Shown here piece by piece: positions 1 through 16,078 of a stretch of 64,000 nt of DNA. The notes under the pieces are model-generated. The model saw only the letters and a program-made list of their open reading frames with translations, was not told the origin of the DNA and did not search any database. Position numbers and translations under genes: made by a program. Location: the NCBI GenBank assembly GCA_020698575.1, contig CM036239.1:11784763-11848762 (forward strand). Reading direction: 5' to 3'. The stretch comes from Bostrychus sinensis (taxonomy: Eukaryota; Chordata; Actinopteri; Gobiiformes; Eleotridae). Within the stretch, counting starts at the first letter, position 1. Each line of letters begins with the position of its first letter.

Positions 1-175
1 AACGATAAACAGTGGACCAGTGTGAGACCGTTGTCCAAAGGCAACATGTCGCCCCTGCAGCAGACCTGGGGCAGCTCACTGTGCAGCCTGTAGTTCATTC
101 TTTCTGGCACCATCTAGCATTTTACAACTGAAACCCACTGTTAGCATCTATTAATAAATACTTTTTTATATACTC
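1..175 (+). other. possible terminal exon and poly-A site of an unidentified plus-strand gene
   Basis: Frame 1 is open from the first base to a TAG at 91-93 (30 codons, ending in residues like WGSSLCSL). A canonical AATAAA lies at 153-158, about 60 nt after the stop, followed by a T-rich stretch. That spacing suits a final coding exon plus a short 3' UTR of a gene that starts left of the window and converges on rap1b. I do not recognise the peptide. Thirty open codons can occur by chance, and the region could be only rap1b 3' flank. Inference from one open frame and one poly-A signal. Confidence 0.3.
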
Positions 176-184
176 CATGATAGT

Positions 185-1449
185 TTCATTTAGTTGTTGT
201 TTTTATTTACACATTCACAAATCTTTTCTCACATCCTGTTTGCAATCTGACGATGTTAACACTACATTGGAAATTAAATACAAAAGTTTTAAGCAGTACC
301 AAGGCTCTGCATTAGCAAAGTTTGTATTATTGCTAGGACAAAAACCTTGCTTTTTTCCAACACTGCCAGAAATATACCATTCATTAACATTACCATTCAT
401 AATACAATGTTGTCTGACAATTAAGAACTGTTATCTGCTCTTCAAATGCTACAGAGAGAACTCTGTTAATATATTGACTCAGTAGTGCTTATTCCACTTC
501 TTACAAAGTCAATCCACAAGTTTCTCCAAAATGATGAGACCGTAATATCTGCCATTAATGCTTGCTTCCTTTCTTGCTTCTCTTTGATAGTATTTCTTTA
601 AAAAAAAAAAAAAAAGCAAATATATTTAATTAACTAACACTGAGTCTGTAACTAAACATGGGAGAATAATAACATAAATCAAACACAACATTTAGAAATT
701 ACTACATACCAGCACAGTGAGCTAAACCTATGATCTGCTGCAATCTTATACACCCACCCACCCTATCAGGACACAATTAAAAAAGATTGAAACAATAAAT
801 GACTTAAAAAATGTTAACACATAGTAATTATAACCACAAAAAAAAATCATCACCGTAGGTCTCCACAGGTTTAACCATAACCACACAAAAAGTCAGCCAT
901 ATTGCCTGTGGCCTCGCTATGGCTGATTGTGGACAGTGTGAAAATGGCTCGGCACTGCAATATTTTTTTTTTTTTTTAAGACAAGAAACATTCAAAATAG
1001 AAGCAATAGGCCACTTCAGGCTTAAAATTGCCTATCCAAAGAGCATTGTGGCAAACGTGGTTTCCTTTTGGACAGTTGTATAGAACTGACCAATTCGTGC
1101 AACAGGTATCACCCTCATCATCATCATCATCATCCTCATCAAAGCAGCCAGTCTTTTGAAGTTTAGTTTTCATAATGTTTCCAAGGCAGCAGTCTCCTGT
1201 TAGGTGTGATGTGAGGGCATAAGAGAAGCCACTGTTCAAAGAGAGGTCATACGTGGCTGATTTTGATGATGACGTGGTTGTGTTGAGAGGCATGGCCAGT
1301 TGGAAGATATCCTGTGACGTGTTTCTTGGTGGTCAGGTAAGCCGAAACTGCAGGAAGATATTTGTTTGTTAGTCTTCGCACACACACTGTATATAGAATA
1401 CGACCTCCTGATTTTTTCCTTTATCAAAATGTTAAAGACGTACTTGTCA
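185..1449 (-). other. rap1b: rap1b 3' UTR (inferred extent)
   Basis: Minus-strand sequence after the rap1b stop codon. A minus-strand AATAAA (plus-strand TTTATT at 203-208) would place cleavage near 185 and give a 3' UTR of about 1.26 kb. Within it are a short (CAT)n run at about 1108-1140, an A run at 600-615 and a T run at 962-979. A 105-codon open frame at 976-1293 has no recognisable domain and reads through the CAT repeat as poly-Asp, so it is not treated as a gene. The end is set by the poly-A signal only. Confidence 0.5.
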
Positions 1450-4417
<2,968 letters not shown>

Positions 4418-4433
4418 CCTGACTGTCTGTCTC
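4418..4433 (-). other. rap1b: rap1b 5' UTR part of the first coding exon
   Basis: A minus-strand acceptor (CCTTTAG, AG at 4435-4434) precedes 16 nt of leader and then the ATG at 4417. The leader therefore continues in a separate upstream exon, matching the donor at 6527. Confidence 0.75.
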
Positions 4434-6527
4434 CTAAAGGCAAGAAAAAGGGAGAAAGAGGTGACTAACCTTAGCTCTGGGTTTTACTGGCAGGCAACCA
4501 ATCCCAAAGCAGAATTTCTGTAAGCGCCATGATCTGTTACAATGCACTGCTGTTCCATTGAATGAAGTACACTCTCTCATATGGAGGTAATAATTACGCA
4601 GCAAACAGCAGCTGGGGAGTTAATAAACACAGCAGTCATGTGACCACACAGCTGGCAGTGATCTCACAACAGTCTTCCTGGTTACTGTTGTCATGCCCCT
4701 CAGAAGTACGTGCATGTGAGTTTGTGCATACCAGTGATGCCTTGCTGGCCCTTGCAGCAACAAGAGGCAACACGAGGCAACACGACACATGCGCTCACGA
4801 CATGTTTGTTAATGAGGGTCTGTGAGGGTTACCGTGGAGATGAGAGAAGTGTGCATGTGTGGGCGGAGTGAGGTCCAAACATTAATATCACCTTGTATGT
4901 GCTACCTAACACTAACTCAACTACTAAAACATGCTCGATTTTGTCTGATAGGTATTAGGCAGCGGTGTGTGCATGGAGAAGAGATGGCTGATCCTTGACA
5001 AGTCTTGACGAGTTGAACAACGTGCAGAAAAATACCACCTGCAGAAAAAGTGACACTCTGCTTATTGAATGAATCATCTAACAATAATGTGATCACCCTA
5101 AGCTAGAGACTTCTTGTACATGACCCATTTCTTTGAAGCAAAACACACTACAACAAGACACTAACAGCAACAGGTCACCCAAAACTAACAGCGCTGCAAA
5201 TATACAGACTTAAAGGGGCACTACTCTCCAGGGATACTTGACCTCATGGGAGAGTAATTCATTTGGAAAAGTTTTCTTCTCTGTACTGTTTAACTTTGTG
5301 AACAATAGATACGACAATTTTTCCATCAACAAATGTGTCAGTTTTTTTCTTGTGAAACTAAAGCCTGCTATGGTCTAATAATTCTCCACTAGTCATCACT
5401 AGGGGGTCAAAATAAAGTCAAAGACTGCTTTTTCCTTGCTAGTCTTAAGAGAGCTTTCGCAATAATTTGTCACTTGTAAAAGTCTATGTCTGTTTACACA
5501 CGCTTTTAACAGGTAGCCTACCGTAAGCCATTCACTGAAAGTGCTCAATTTGGACAAATCAAATCAAACACAATGTATTTAGGAGGTAACATGATATAAA
5601 GACATGGAACTATAACATGATTATTTCTACATCACTGTCTTTCGAGATTCAGCTGTGGGACTGTGCACAGTCATGCTCATTTTTCTCAATACTTTAGTAG
5701 TTAAGTTGTAGTGTGAGGTAGACTAAATGTGACTTAAAGACTAAAAAGATAAAATGTGAAATATAAAAAAATGTATTGATTTAGCTCCCTTTGTAGCTAA
5801 GTGTTTTCAATTTTCAAGAATCAACCAAAGGCAGCACAGTGTTCATCTGCTAAAGTGAAGTTGGAAAGGGAAAGGGACGGACACTCGCAGATCCCTGAGT
5901 CAACCATATCTAGGTGGGGCCTGTCAGTAGCCTTCAGTAAATGCGCTTGTTGCTGACAGTGGGCGATAGAGCAGCGGCACAAAACCATGCTTCGTCTATT
6001 TTACAGACAGAGGGCTTGACCCTCAGGGCGACAGTATATTAACTCCTAAACTCATCACTCCGCAGTAAGTTACTTTTTAGCCCCCGACACGGTTTTCCTC
6101 CAGGCAGCTGGAGTTCCGTATGTATTTGCCCGCCCAACAAGACATTTTACTCAGCCAACTCTGTGAGCAGACCCTGCTGACGGACCGTGGGACGGGGAAG
6201 TGCAGACAGAGACTCTGCAGGAGTGAGACACAGACACACTGCTCTTTGCCGTTTAATAAAACCAGCCGTTTGTGCTACTATCTCATTTTATGAACCGTAC
6301 TGTCACTACAGCCGATGTCCTGTCTGTCTCCCCGTTTGTCCGCGGTCGCTTCCGCAAACCCAGCCCGACTCGTACCGGCCTGCCTCCCCCCGGGTCTGGC
6401 TCAGTCTGTCTGTCAGTATCACAGCCGGTTAGGCCCAGTAAACCAACCTCACCACGACGGACGCACAAAATGAGATAAAAGGGAGAAAATTTGCCCACGG
6501 AAAGGAGAGCAAGGAAGCGATACTCAC
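4434..6527 (-). other. rap1b: rap1b intron 1
   Basis: About 2.1 kb between the non-coding first exon (donor at 6527) and the first coding exon. I see no other gene, no long open frame and no obvious transposon in it. Its right end (about 6160-6527) is C-rich and belongs to the promoter-proximal region. Confidence 0.65.
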
Positions 6528-6640
6528 GGACATCCACCCGTCCTCTCCGCTAAGCGCTCTCTCTTTGACACAGAGTGAACGTCGCTCTCTCGGAGCCGCT
6601 CCCTCCTGCGGCCGCTGCTCAGAGTCAAGTCACCGCAGAG
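6528..6640 (-). promoter_or_regulatory. rap1b: rap1b non-coding exon 1 and core promoter
   Basis: On the minus strand a GC-rich segment ends at the donor TCC|GTGAGTA (GT at 6527-6526). It has several CpGs, a 'GCGGCCGC' core and no open frame reaching the splice site from an ATG, so it is most likely the untranslated first exon. The start site is not visible; I place it near 6600-6640 because a tandem repeat begins there. Confidence 0.6.
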
Positions 6641-6853
6641 AGACGAGCGCTCACTTCCTGTGGAGCTTCAAAATAAAACCAGAGAACCACAGAGAGACGA
6701 GGGAGCACTTTCTGTAGAGCTTCAAAATAAAACCAGAGAACCACAGAGAGACGAGGGAGCACTTCCTGTGGAGCTTCAAAATAAAACCAGAGATCCACAG
6801 AGAGACGAGAAAGCACTTCCTGTGGAGCTTCAAAATAAAACCAGAGAAGAGGA
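6638..6853. repeat. 54-bp minisatellite, four units, with ETS-like sites
   Basis: Four near-identical units of 54 bp. Each contains an ACTTCCTG-type core (minus strand CAGGAAGT, the ETS-family motif) followed by 'GAGCTTCAAAATAAAACCAG'; in the second unit the core is changed to ACTTTCTG. Because 54 is divisible by 3, the array is open in several frames and imitates repeat proteins of about 80 residues on both strands, which I do not believe. It abuts the rap1b first exon. Confidence 0.85.
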
Positions 6854-7023
6854 AACAGCCACTTATGTGTTTGTATTGACACCGTTGATGGTCACGCATT
6901 TAACTCAACCTCTAAAACTCGTGGGCTAAAGAAATATTTAGCCTATTTTATTTGTCCAGTGGCTGATTTAGCTTTGAATAAGTAGTTAGCATCGAGATTC
7001 TCGTTTAATAATATCAATTAGGC

Positions 7024-7110
7024 CAGTGATTCCCGACCTTTTTTGTCTTGTGTACCCCCTGGGCTTTTTGACATATCCTGAGTGCCCCCATACTTGTGGA
7101 TACATCTTCA
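7024..7110 (+). mobile_element. hAT-type non-autonomous element, left end only
   Basis: Starts CAGTGATTCCCGACC and continues 'TTTTTTGTCTTGTGTACCCC', the same terminal family as 24594-25214, 26938-27769 and the right end at 61701. No matching right end was found nearby. Confidence 0.5.
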
Positions 7111-7236
7111 AAAAGTCATAAAAAAAATCTCTGCCTTTAAAATAAAAATATAAACTCCTAATTTTACTTTTTATTTTATGTTCAAAATAAACTTAAAAAA
7201 TAAAATAAATAGTAATTAATAAAATAAAAGTAATCA

Positions 7237-7270
<34 letters not shown>

Positions 7271-8209
7271 TCCTAAAGTAATAATACATTTAATACAAAA
7301 AATAATAATTTGAATAACTCTCCTTCAAGCTATTAAACCCTAAAATATGCAGCAAAAGATAATATTTAGCTAACTAATGCTTTACCAGTTTCACCTCCTT
7401 TTTATCAGTCACTAAGACACTAAAGCTTGTCTTTCATAAGTTTCAATAGTTTAATACGAAAAGATCACAAACATATTTCTAATTACCTTTGAAACAGATT
7501 ATGAAATAATTCCACGTACCCTGTGCAATAGTGCCCTGGTTGGGTAAAACTGATACCCATTAGTTTACTGGTAGTTTGGGGCTTGACACAACTGATCTTG
7601 CTTCATGATCTTCATAATGTGCCTATGTATGGATTTTATAGTAAGGTTAATCTGTTCTAATTTGAATATTGGGATTTACATTAATTCCTGGGTTGTCTTG
7701 ATACGCATCTGCTATTGTCCATGCTGGTTGGTAACATTATATAATACTTACAGCTTTTACCTTGAAGTGACACATTATAGGAAACTTTTTTTTTCATTAA
7801 ATATAGCATTGAAATTATTGTTAAAATTATTTTAGTAGGCTTGATAGGGTCCTTCAAGTGAAAAGTCTAAAAATGTACAATAGGTAGAATAGTTTTTGTG
7901 CTTGGAATGAGGTCAAAGGTCAGACTAACTTTTGAGTTTATACCGGAAAAGTGAACCACAGAGCTCCAGACCGATGTGATGTGTTGAAGTTCTGCTTTAC
8001 TACAGTGAGACAGCAGTAGAGCATGTCAGAGCATGTGAGTGGACGCAGGCCTTGAGGTGCTGCCATACACAGAGCAGAGTTTACTACAGAGTTCTCTGAA
8101 GCCGCACCCAAACAGGAAAAAGTCACCAAGAATAGCAGAACAGACCCCCACCCTTGCCCCCCACCCAACCAGCTTCCCGTTCAGACACATTTGCTCCAAT
8201 ATCTTCTAC

Positions 8210-8214
<5 letters not shown>

Positions 8215-8244
<30 letters not shown>
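8215..8244. repeat. poly-A tract
   Basis: About 30 uninterrupted A residues followed by a purine-rich tail (GAGGAAGAAAAGAAAAAC). Confidence 0.9.
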
Positions 8245-8249
<5 letters not shown>

Positions 8250-8609
8250 AGAAAAGAAAAACAAATTTGTTATCTACACTTGCACACCATCAAATTTAAT
8301 ACATTTTAAATACTTGGGGATACTGTGCTTTGGTTCAAGTCAATTAAAACGTATTTATTTTATTATCTAATTAACATTACTGTGAAGGTCTTTGAAATTA
8401 ACACCTTGTCTCAACAGTACCTCTTTGCAGAATAAATTAGTAAACTTCAAAGAGAAAAATCATCAGCATGTCAATGTTCAGCCAAACCAGAGCGCTCGGT
8501 GTTTAACCCAAACTCATCAAGGCAGCTGTTGCTAAGACACCAGATAAATGAGTCCCATTTGTTGTATTTGTCCTTTTCCGCCTGAATAAAATATCCAATC
8601 AGAGATGAG

Positions 8610-8610
<1 letters not shown>

Positions 8611-8647
<37 letters not shown>
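8611..8647. repeat. poly-A tract
   Basis: About 37 uninterrupted A residues; a second tract about 370 bp from the first. Confidence 0.9.
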
Positions 8648-8650
<3 letters not shown>

Positions 8651-8879
8651 TTTATTCTGTGCTGTATATTACCGTGGATAAGTGTTTTTACCAGGTCAGT
8701 AGTTACAGCAGCACTGTGATGTTTCTTGGGTATATGCATGCAGGTAAACAGTCAAACTTGATGGTGTCATGATAACTCCACACTACCAATCTTTAGAAGA
8801 CCAATTAGCAGCTATCATATGATTTTTGCTACAGTATAACATATAAAGTGTGTACAAAGACACAAAAAATAAGTCGTGG

Positions 8880-9841
8880 TATGAAGGCAGGCAGAAATGG
8901 ACTTTATTTTTCTTGGGCAATAAACAGTGAATTGTCCTGACCAGACCAGACTAAACCAGATTCAACCTGATTTCTAAAGGAACTAGAGTCAAAAACAGTA
9001 CATCCAAATTTATTGAGTTTAGTCCTCCTCGAGGACAGAGACAAACACTGCCCAGAATGTTGTGAGTTTGTGTTCAATACAAAATTATGTGGCCTACTCT
9101 ATCACCTGTATTACTATGACAACAGCAACACAGATCAAGAGAATGGTCCAGTCAGATCTGGTCAATAGAGACCTGGTCTAATGACCTCTTGTTTTTCCTT
9201 CTTCCCAAGGATAAAAGGGACTGATGGAAGATCTATTAACGAAATAAAGAAGCTGATTGGTCCAAAAACAGTAAAACCTCACCACTACTACTGTAATCCC
9301 CAGCATCCTACTGACTGCTCACATCAACCACAAAAACAGCAAGCCCTTATCCCATTGGTCACCACAGCCTCAGATACAAAGGCCCTTTTTTCATTGGTCA
9401 GTTTGGATAATCCGGCACCTGTCAGTCACTAAGCAGCAGCCAATCAAGTTACAGTGTGGTACCTGTGAATCTTTAGAGAAGAACAAAAAAATAAATTTGA
9501 ATAAAGTTGGCCATACAGATGGCTTTGTAAAGAAAAAACAAACAAAAAGAAGTGGAAGTTTCCAAGCTTCAGAATGAAAATGTATCTGGAATTATCATTT
9601 TTTGTTCTATCTTTTAATAGTTAGTCCATAAGAGCAGTATACCAGTCTTCTTTCTTTCTTAACAGTGGATTTCACTGAATGCATCATGGAACGATCACTA
9701 GAAGACTGTCACTATAAGTATTTATGTATGCATGTGTTTATGTGCATGTCTGAATCCTGTTGTTATGGAAACATGCTGCAGGTTTTGTGATCCAGCAGCT
9801 CGGTGGTGCTATGTTTGCATCATGGAAACATGTCTATCTTT
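8880..9841 (-). other. cand1: cand1 3' UTR (inferred extent)
   Basis: Sequence after the cand1 stop on the minus strand. A minus-strand AATAAA (plus-strand TTTATT at 8903-8908) would end the transcript near 8880, a 3' UTR of about 960 nt; another candidate is at about 9008. No other gene is visible in it. The end point is uncertain. Confidence 0.45.
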
Positions 9842-12800
9842 TTAGCTGGTGTCCATGGACTCCATGTTGGCAGAGCTGGAGTCCCTCTGAATTGAGTCAA
9901 AGATGGCAGCCAGCTCCTGATTGGACGAGATCTGCGACTGGAACTCTGACATAAGTGGGGACTTTTCAGCTTCTGGGATTGTTAGCAGTGCAACTACAGC
10001 TCGCATTGCCGATCGCTTCAACTCATCCTGCTTCTCAAATTCTTGTTTCACTGAGTTTGCCTTCACCTGGAGAGAAAACAATAACATAAGAAAATGTTTA
10101 AAACTAGTGGTACATAACTGATGTATTGAAATCCTAAGTGTATTTTATAGTATTAATATACAGTAATATAACATCCTACATGGTGAGTATGAGCCGCCAG
10201 TAAGATTTACAGTGAATTAAGCTTGTGTTTTATGTTCACCTTTGTGGTGCAGGTAGCCCTCAGTGGTTCGACCAGTCTGTCCAATCTCTGAAGAACAGCA
10301 CTGGGGCATAGAGAAGATAATCTGGCCAGCATCAGGAATGTCAACATCTAAACATAAATGACAGAGCGAAAACAATTACTAGGTAGGCTTTACATTCATA
10401 TTTTTCAACACTAGCATTGCTATTTTCACACTGATCATTACAACAGTATCAGTGAAACAGCAGGCCTGGGTACATATTTATACCTTGATGTCATAGTGGT
10501 CCTTCAAGCCATCCTCTACATGGTTGAGGAAAGTGAAGATGTCTAGCCGGTCCAGGCAGCTGTCCAGCAGGGTGTACATGCATTCAAACGCAGCTTTTCT
10601 CAAATCTAAACCATCATCCACTGTGTGTTTAAAAGGACCCATCTCCACCTACACAGACAGACACCGTTGATCAATCCTTAAAGAATTATCAATTATATAT
10701 TTTTCACAAAGATTTACTGACCTCTCTTATCAGCTCCTTTCTGACTTTGGTCTCATTGTATAGTTGTGGTAAAACTGAATCCAACAGCTCTCTGATCAGA
10801 CTAGGTTTATTGTGGGCTGCCGAGTTAAATGTTACCAAAGCAACACGACGTACGTTCAGATCTGGATCCTCCAGTGTCTTTAAGAAATCACCTGACAAAA
10901 CAAAAAGCATGTGAGACTGAAGAATCCTTTCCCAATGCCCTCTTTATATGTTGCTGAAACTGCATAACAAATTTCATTCACTCGCCTTTAATATAAAACT
11001 ACAGTAAAGTATATTGTAATGCACTGTTTCTTTAAAAATATTCTAACACCTTATCAGAGCATTATCAAAGCACCTATTAGTCATGCAACAATTTTGAGGT
11101 AGTACATTTTGAGACCGCAGGTTAGAGTTGAAAGAGTTCCTTAAAATTTTTCCACTGAATACAATAGTGATATTGAATTATTGTGTGACCATTTATTTTA
11201 GTAGTTCCATTCAGTTCAATATATTTTAAGCATTTATTTAATCGTGATGAGTATGGCTTGCAGTTAATGAAAAGCAAATAAATGCTTGAAATAATAAATG
11301 CTGTGTACTGAATGTAATATATGCAATACAATTTTAGATGAACTGCTGGTGCCGTGGTATACTTCAGATTTACCAAAAGGCTCTCTCTGCTTTCCTCCCC
11401 ATAATTTCCTGTCACGTCTCTACTGGTCCTGTCTTAAGCCATGAAGGGCCAAGAAAACAGCTTACAAAAATATAATTGAACTACTAAAATAATTTCACAA
11501 TATTTGCTGACATGCTCTTATAGCCCGTATAAAGGGTTTGTTACCTATGCAGTTTTTCAGCAGTGGGTCAATAGGCTGTGGCTGATCAGAGATGGTGAAC
11601 TTTACTGCAGTTACCACAGAGCTCCTGGCATACGACGACCCTACAAAAACATGATTAATAGAAAATCAGCAACTTATTAAAATATTTTGACAGTATCAAA
11701 TCTACACAGTAATAACAAAGATTACAAATTTATCAACTGACTACCATTATTCTGACCTACATTAAAAAGAAAATATTTCTCTTCTGATCGATATTACCTG
11801 ACAACAAGTATCCTTTAAGGCGTGGGAGTAGGGTTTCAGGATCAATCAGTGTCAGTTTGCCCAAACATTCAGCCACAACGTTCCTTGTTCCTTCCTCTTG
11901 ACACTCACAGTGTTTGAGCAAAAGAGACCAAACAGACTCCACATATGGCTTTAGACCAGACACTGATGCTGAACCTAAAGACACAGGCAAAATTTAAAGC
12001 GATTCCCTAAAAAGATGAAGAAAACATTTTACAACCCATCTTACTTATGATCTCCTTGAGAGAGTGAAGTAACAGATATTGTCTTTTAGATGAGGAGATC
12101 TCTTGCAGTACAAAGGGCAAATACTCTGGAAGATTGCCCACTGCAATACTGCCCAATGCATAGGAGGCGGCAGACTTTACCTGATAGATAGAGACAGGCA
12201 TGTGAGAGTGGCCGGCTGATGAAGCTTTTGTTATAAAAGATATAAGAACTATTAATCAGCTACTTCTTTACTTCGTTACAGTAGTTCAATTCCACACAGG
12301 ATAGCCTAAAGATAAAAAATTGCTTGTTACCTCTTCACTTGAAGATGAGAAAGCATCCAGAATGACCGTCTTGAGCTCTGGTTGGCTGCTGAGGTCTACA
12401 TGGTGTCCAACTTCCCCCAATGACAAAAGAGCAAGCAATCTGATGGAATCAGTGGAGCGGCTGTTTTTTACATCCTACCAAAGGACACCAGAATAACTTA
12501 GTAGTTACATAAGCACATTTTTACTACTACTTCTGTGCAACAAAGGCTGTTACCTGAATGAACTGCCCAACTACAGCAGGTCCTTCAGTGGGACAGGCCC
12601 GGGTCAGTGCAGCCACACATTTGGCAATAGAGCAGTAAGCCTGTTTATGAGGAAGAGCTGCACTCTGGGAGTAGACTGGACCAGTTAACATCCGTAGCAA
12701 GTCCATATAACCCAGACCAGGAGTGTCGGTGGACACTAGAGCCTTAAACAACAAAAATTGTTACTAATGACATAACACAAGACGTGGGAACCCTGCTGGT

Positions 12801-15800
12801 TACAAAATTATTATACCTGATAAAAGTCCAGCATGGCAGCAAGGGCACCACCTTGCAGCAGTGGAGATCGAACTAGAGTGATGAGCTGTTGCATAATGTT
12901 GCCCCCACTCAACTGACCCAGAGCAGATGGGTGTGTCACTGCTAGCGTGGACAGGAAACTTAGAGCCATCTGAGACACATGCATGTCACTCTCTGATATC
13001 AGAGGAGGAAGCTCTGCCAATACGGCATCCACCATGACAGACGTCACTGCTGAGCTGAAACACATATACACAGAAGTAGGAACAAAAGCAACTGGCAATA
13101 ACAAATAGCTTAAGAATTATTTTGTGTCAGTTTACCTATAATTTCTCAGCAGAATGTCAAGCGCAGCAAGTGTGCAGAGCTTTAGGGCTCGTTGGTTTTT
13201 CCGGAGGAATGAAGCAAGAATAGGAACAGCATCTGGGAGAACTGGTCTTAAATCAATTTTTAATGGAGAACCAGCAATCAGTGTCAGAGCTGTAGTCACA
13301 CAAGAAACAAAAATATTAGAAAGAGAAGCAAACGGCCTTGTGCATAGATTTCCCTGTATAGTGGCATTCACCTTTCACGGTTGTGAGCCGAGTAATTTCA
13401 TTCTTCAGACGCTCTAAAAAGATCAACAGTGTCCCAGGAAGCTCCGTAGGGAGACGGTCACCTAGGTCCACAGGCAAGTCAATGTTTAGCATTCCCCCAA
13501 AATCACATATTTCATAATAACACTGTGGACTTTTTTCTTACCTAGATTACAAATAATCTGTCCCATACAAGAGATTGCTCGTTCTTTAACCTCTTGGTCA
13601 ATGTCAGCAGCTTTTAGGCGTTTAATTGTACAGGTGAACAAGTCATTGATGTAAGGAGAAGGATCAAAGCTGTCTGAGCCTTCAGACTGGTTCTCTAGAG
13701 GTCGGATCACCTGGTGGAAATAAACAATGCTGTCTGAAAAAAGAGGGGGCAGGGCGGGAATACTGAACTACAATATAGTCTAATCAAGTTAAGGCTAATT
13801 TACTAAACATTTATTTAAATAAAACTGCATCATTCCCACCTTTACGAGCTGCTGGGTCACAAGAAGAGCCTCTGAGGTAATCTTATAAAAAGGGTCTCCT
13901 ACACAGGCGACAACAGGTGGGACCAGGGCAGGGACATGGGCATGGAAGGCGTGGGCAGGATGTGTTACCATGATGACGTGGAGACATGCCAAGGCATCGA
14001 TTTTCAGATTTGAGCTGCTTGACTTATCGTTCAGGGAAAATATGATGCCTGCAAAAAACAGTATTACTTGAGGTAATTATCAAATAATATTGAATAATAT
14101 TTTATATTATGTTACTACTATGTTGTAATGTTGCTCCCTCATCAAATACATACTAAGAGTTTTGTTTTGTTTCATTCAAGCTTGTTTGCGTAATCCTCCA
14201 TTTTCTGGCAATTCTGAGCCCTCAAAACACTTGGATACACTAGCCTCTCTCACAAACCCCCGCACACTCCAGGAAGCACCGACTGGTCAAAAAGCCCTCT
14301 AAATCCAGTCTGCTCTCATTCCTTTATCCAAAAAACGGTGTACAGCTATTAGTTTCCTTGTATATGTGCTGCAGCTGTATCACTGAGCTATACAGCGGCA
14401 CCATTTTCATTTACAGTAAAATTGCATCATACAAAAAGTTTAAGGAAGTGAAGTTTCTTTTATTCTTTTAAAGGCTTTAAAGGTTATGTTCAAAAGAGGC
14501 AGAACCTGCACTCTCCTGCCCTCTGCTGGTCTCCTGTTTCTTTATGGCACCAGTAGAGTACTTATTAAAATGTTCTTTTTTAGATTAATAATGTATTTTA
14601 AAGTTAAAAACATAAAATGCTGTTCTAGAGGTGACCAAGATTAGTTTAAAAAATATGAATAAAAGCATCATCTAATCCCTTTAATAAATAGCAATTACTG
14701 GACTGCACAACAGAATACATCAATAGCGGACAATTAGTGGGAAATAAAAAACTTATTTTTCAACTTTCTTCTGAAATGTTTATTATATATATTAATATGT
14801 TCATTATATTATGGCTTTATTTATTCATTTAATCATTAATTATTTATTATGCATGTTTATTAAGATGAGACACTACAGGTAAAAAAACATTTTCCTTAGC
14901 TTTTGGGCCAGTTTGCTCAAAATATAAGCTTTCACGCTGAAATGAAGACAAGGTTAGATGTTGCAAATTAGCCTTGGCTATACACACTGTGATAGAGACA
15001 ATGGATCACGTTCAGAAGATAATTTATGTTTATTGTACCTGTCCCTATTAAATAAACCATAAATTAATAAAATGTCCAAGGTGTATATTTCATTACATTT
15101 AGTCAACTTACAACTATTGATTTCTATCTGAAATAAAATTACTCTGAATTGATATGACCCAGATCTGATTGTCAGTTCCAGTTGCTAAAGTTAACTTATT
15201 AAAGTAGGATTTGTGATTAATTAAATATCTCTATGGTCCAGTGGTTGTCAAATGCCAAAACTATCTTGTTTATTCATAATTTGCGATGTTTTAAATGCTC
15301 TACTAAAATGTTATTGTATTTTTCCACAAAGACAAAATAAGATAATCATAATTCCCTCTGTCAAAACCCTTTCATCTATCTTCAAAATGGTAACAAAATG
15401 AATTAAGAATTTTAAACCTGGCTGGCTCAGTCCAATATTCAGATATTGCTTTTTGAAATGGTGCAATTTTACATGTATAATGCCCTATTTGCTTATTAAA
15501 AAAGTAAAAAACACAAAACTTGCAATGAATGTATTCTTATGTTTATGCCAGTAATGGAGAATACGAACAATATCTGTTAGGCTAAAAAAAAAATCCCTAT
15601 TCACAAATAGTGTTGCACATCAAAGGTCATGCGTGAGCTATGTAGTAGTAGTCATAGTCTGATCATACCTGGTATAAGTACTGGGATGTGTTGAGTCAAG
15701 GCTCCTGGCAGAACGTTCACCAACTCTGTCAGCATGTTGAAACAGCACTGACGGGTTTTGACGCTTTTCTCCTTTAGCTGTTTGTGAAGTGCTTTTACAA

Positions 15801-16078
15801 TCATAGGAACCTGCAGAGGGAAATAGATGTTTTTAGAGAAATGTGTCAAGTTCAGTTTTACTCATGAATAATGAGTGATTGGGAAAGGTGATTTACATTT
15901 ATTTCTCAACACATCAAGGCTTTTAATCAGTGAATACCTGACTCTGTAGCATTGTCAGAGGTGTATCTCCCTGCTCCATGGCATCTGGATCAGCCAACCA
16001 GCTTTGTGCTGGCCTCGTCTGCTTAAGCAATGACAGGTAGGCATGGAAAACATCTGCCTTAACGTTCTCCTCCCTCTC
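9842..16078 (-). CDS. cand1: cand1 exons 11-26 (central and C-terminal HEAT repeats)
   Basis: Exons: 15938-16078, 15669-15810, 13840-14048, 13542-13710, 13372-13461, 13136-13289, 12817-13054, 12554-12742, 12331-12474, 12045-12180, 11798-11974, 11545-11640, 10722-10891, 10484-10648, 10240-10347, 9842-10066. They encode about residues 385-1234. The C-terminal part, including the region of CAND1 that covers the adaptor-binding site of the cullin N-terminus, is intact. No stop or frameshift was seen. Confidence 0.95.

Larger units (their letters stand above)
6930..8880. other. intergenic region between rap1b promoter and cand1 3' end
   Basis: AT-rich with no convincing gene. It holds a hAT-type terminal sequence at 7024 (CAGTGATTCCCGACC, then 'TGTGTACCCCCTGGGC'), an (AAT)n microsatellite at about 7238-7267, and two long poly-A tracts at about 8215-8244 and 8611-8647. 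The poly-A tracts could be retroposon tails, but no body is recognisable beside them. Open frames here are low-complexity. Confidence 0.7.

Noticed and set aside
976..1293. 105-codon minus-strand open frame with a poly-Asp run
   Set aside because: It lies in the rap1b 3' UTR; the Asp run is the CAT microsatellite, and no domain or splice partner is seen.
6625..6929. Open frames of 80-90 codons resembling repeat proteins on both strands
   Set aside because: Produced by the 54-bp minisatellite, whose unit length is a multiple of three.
8039..8299. 86-codon open frame with poly-Lys
   Set aside because: Poly-Lys is the genomic poly-A tract.
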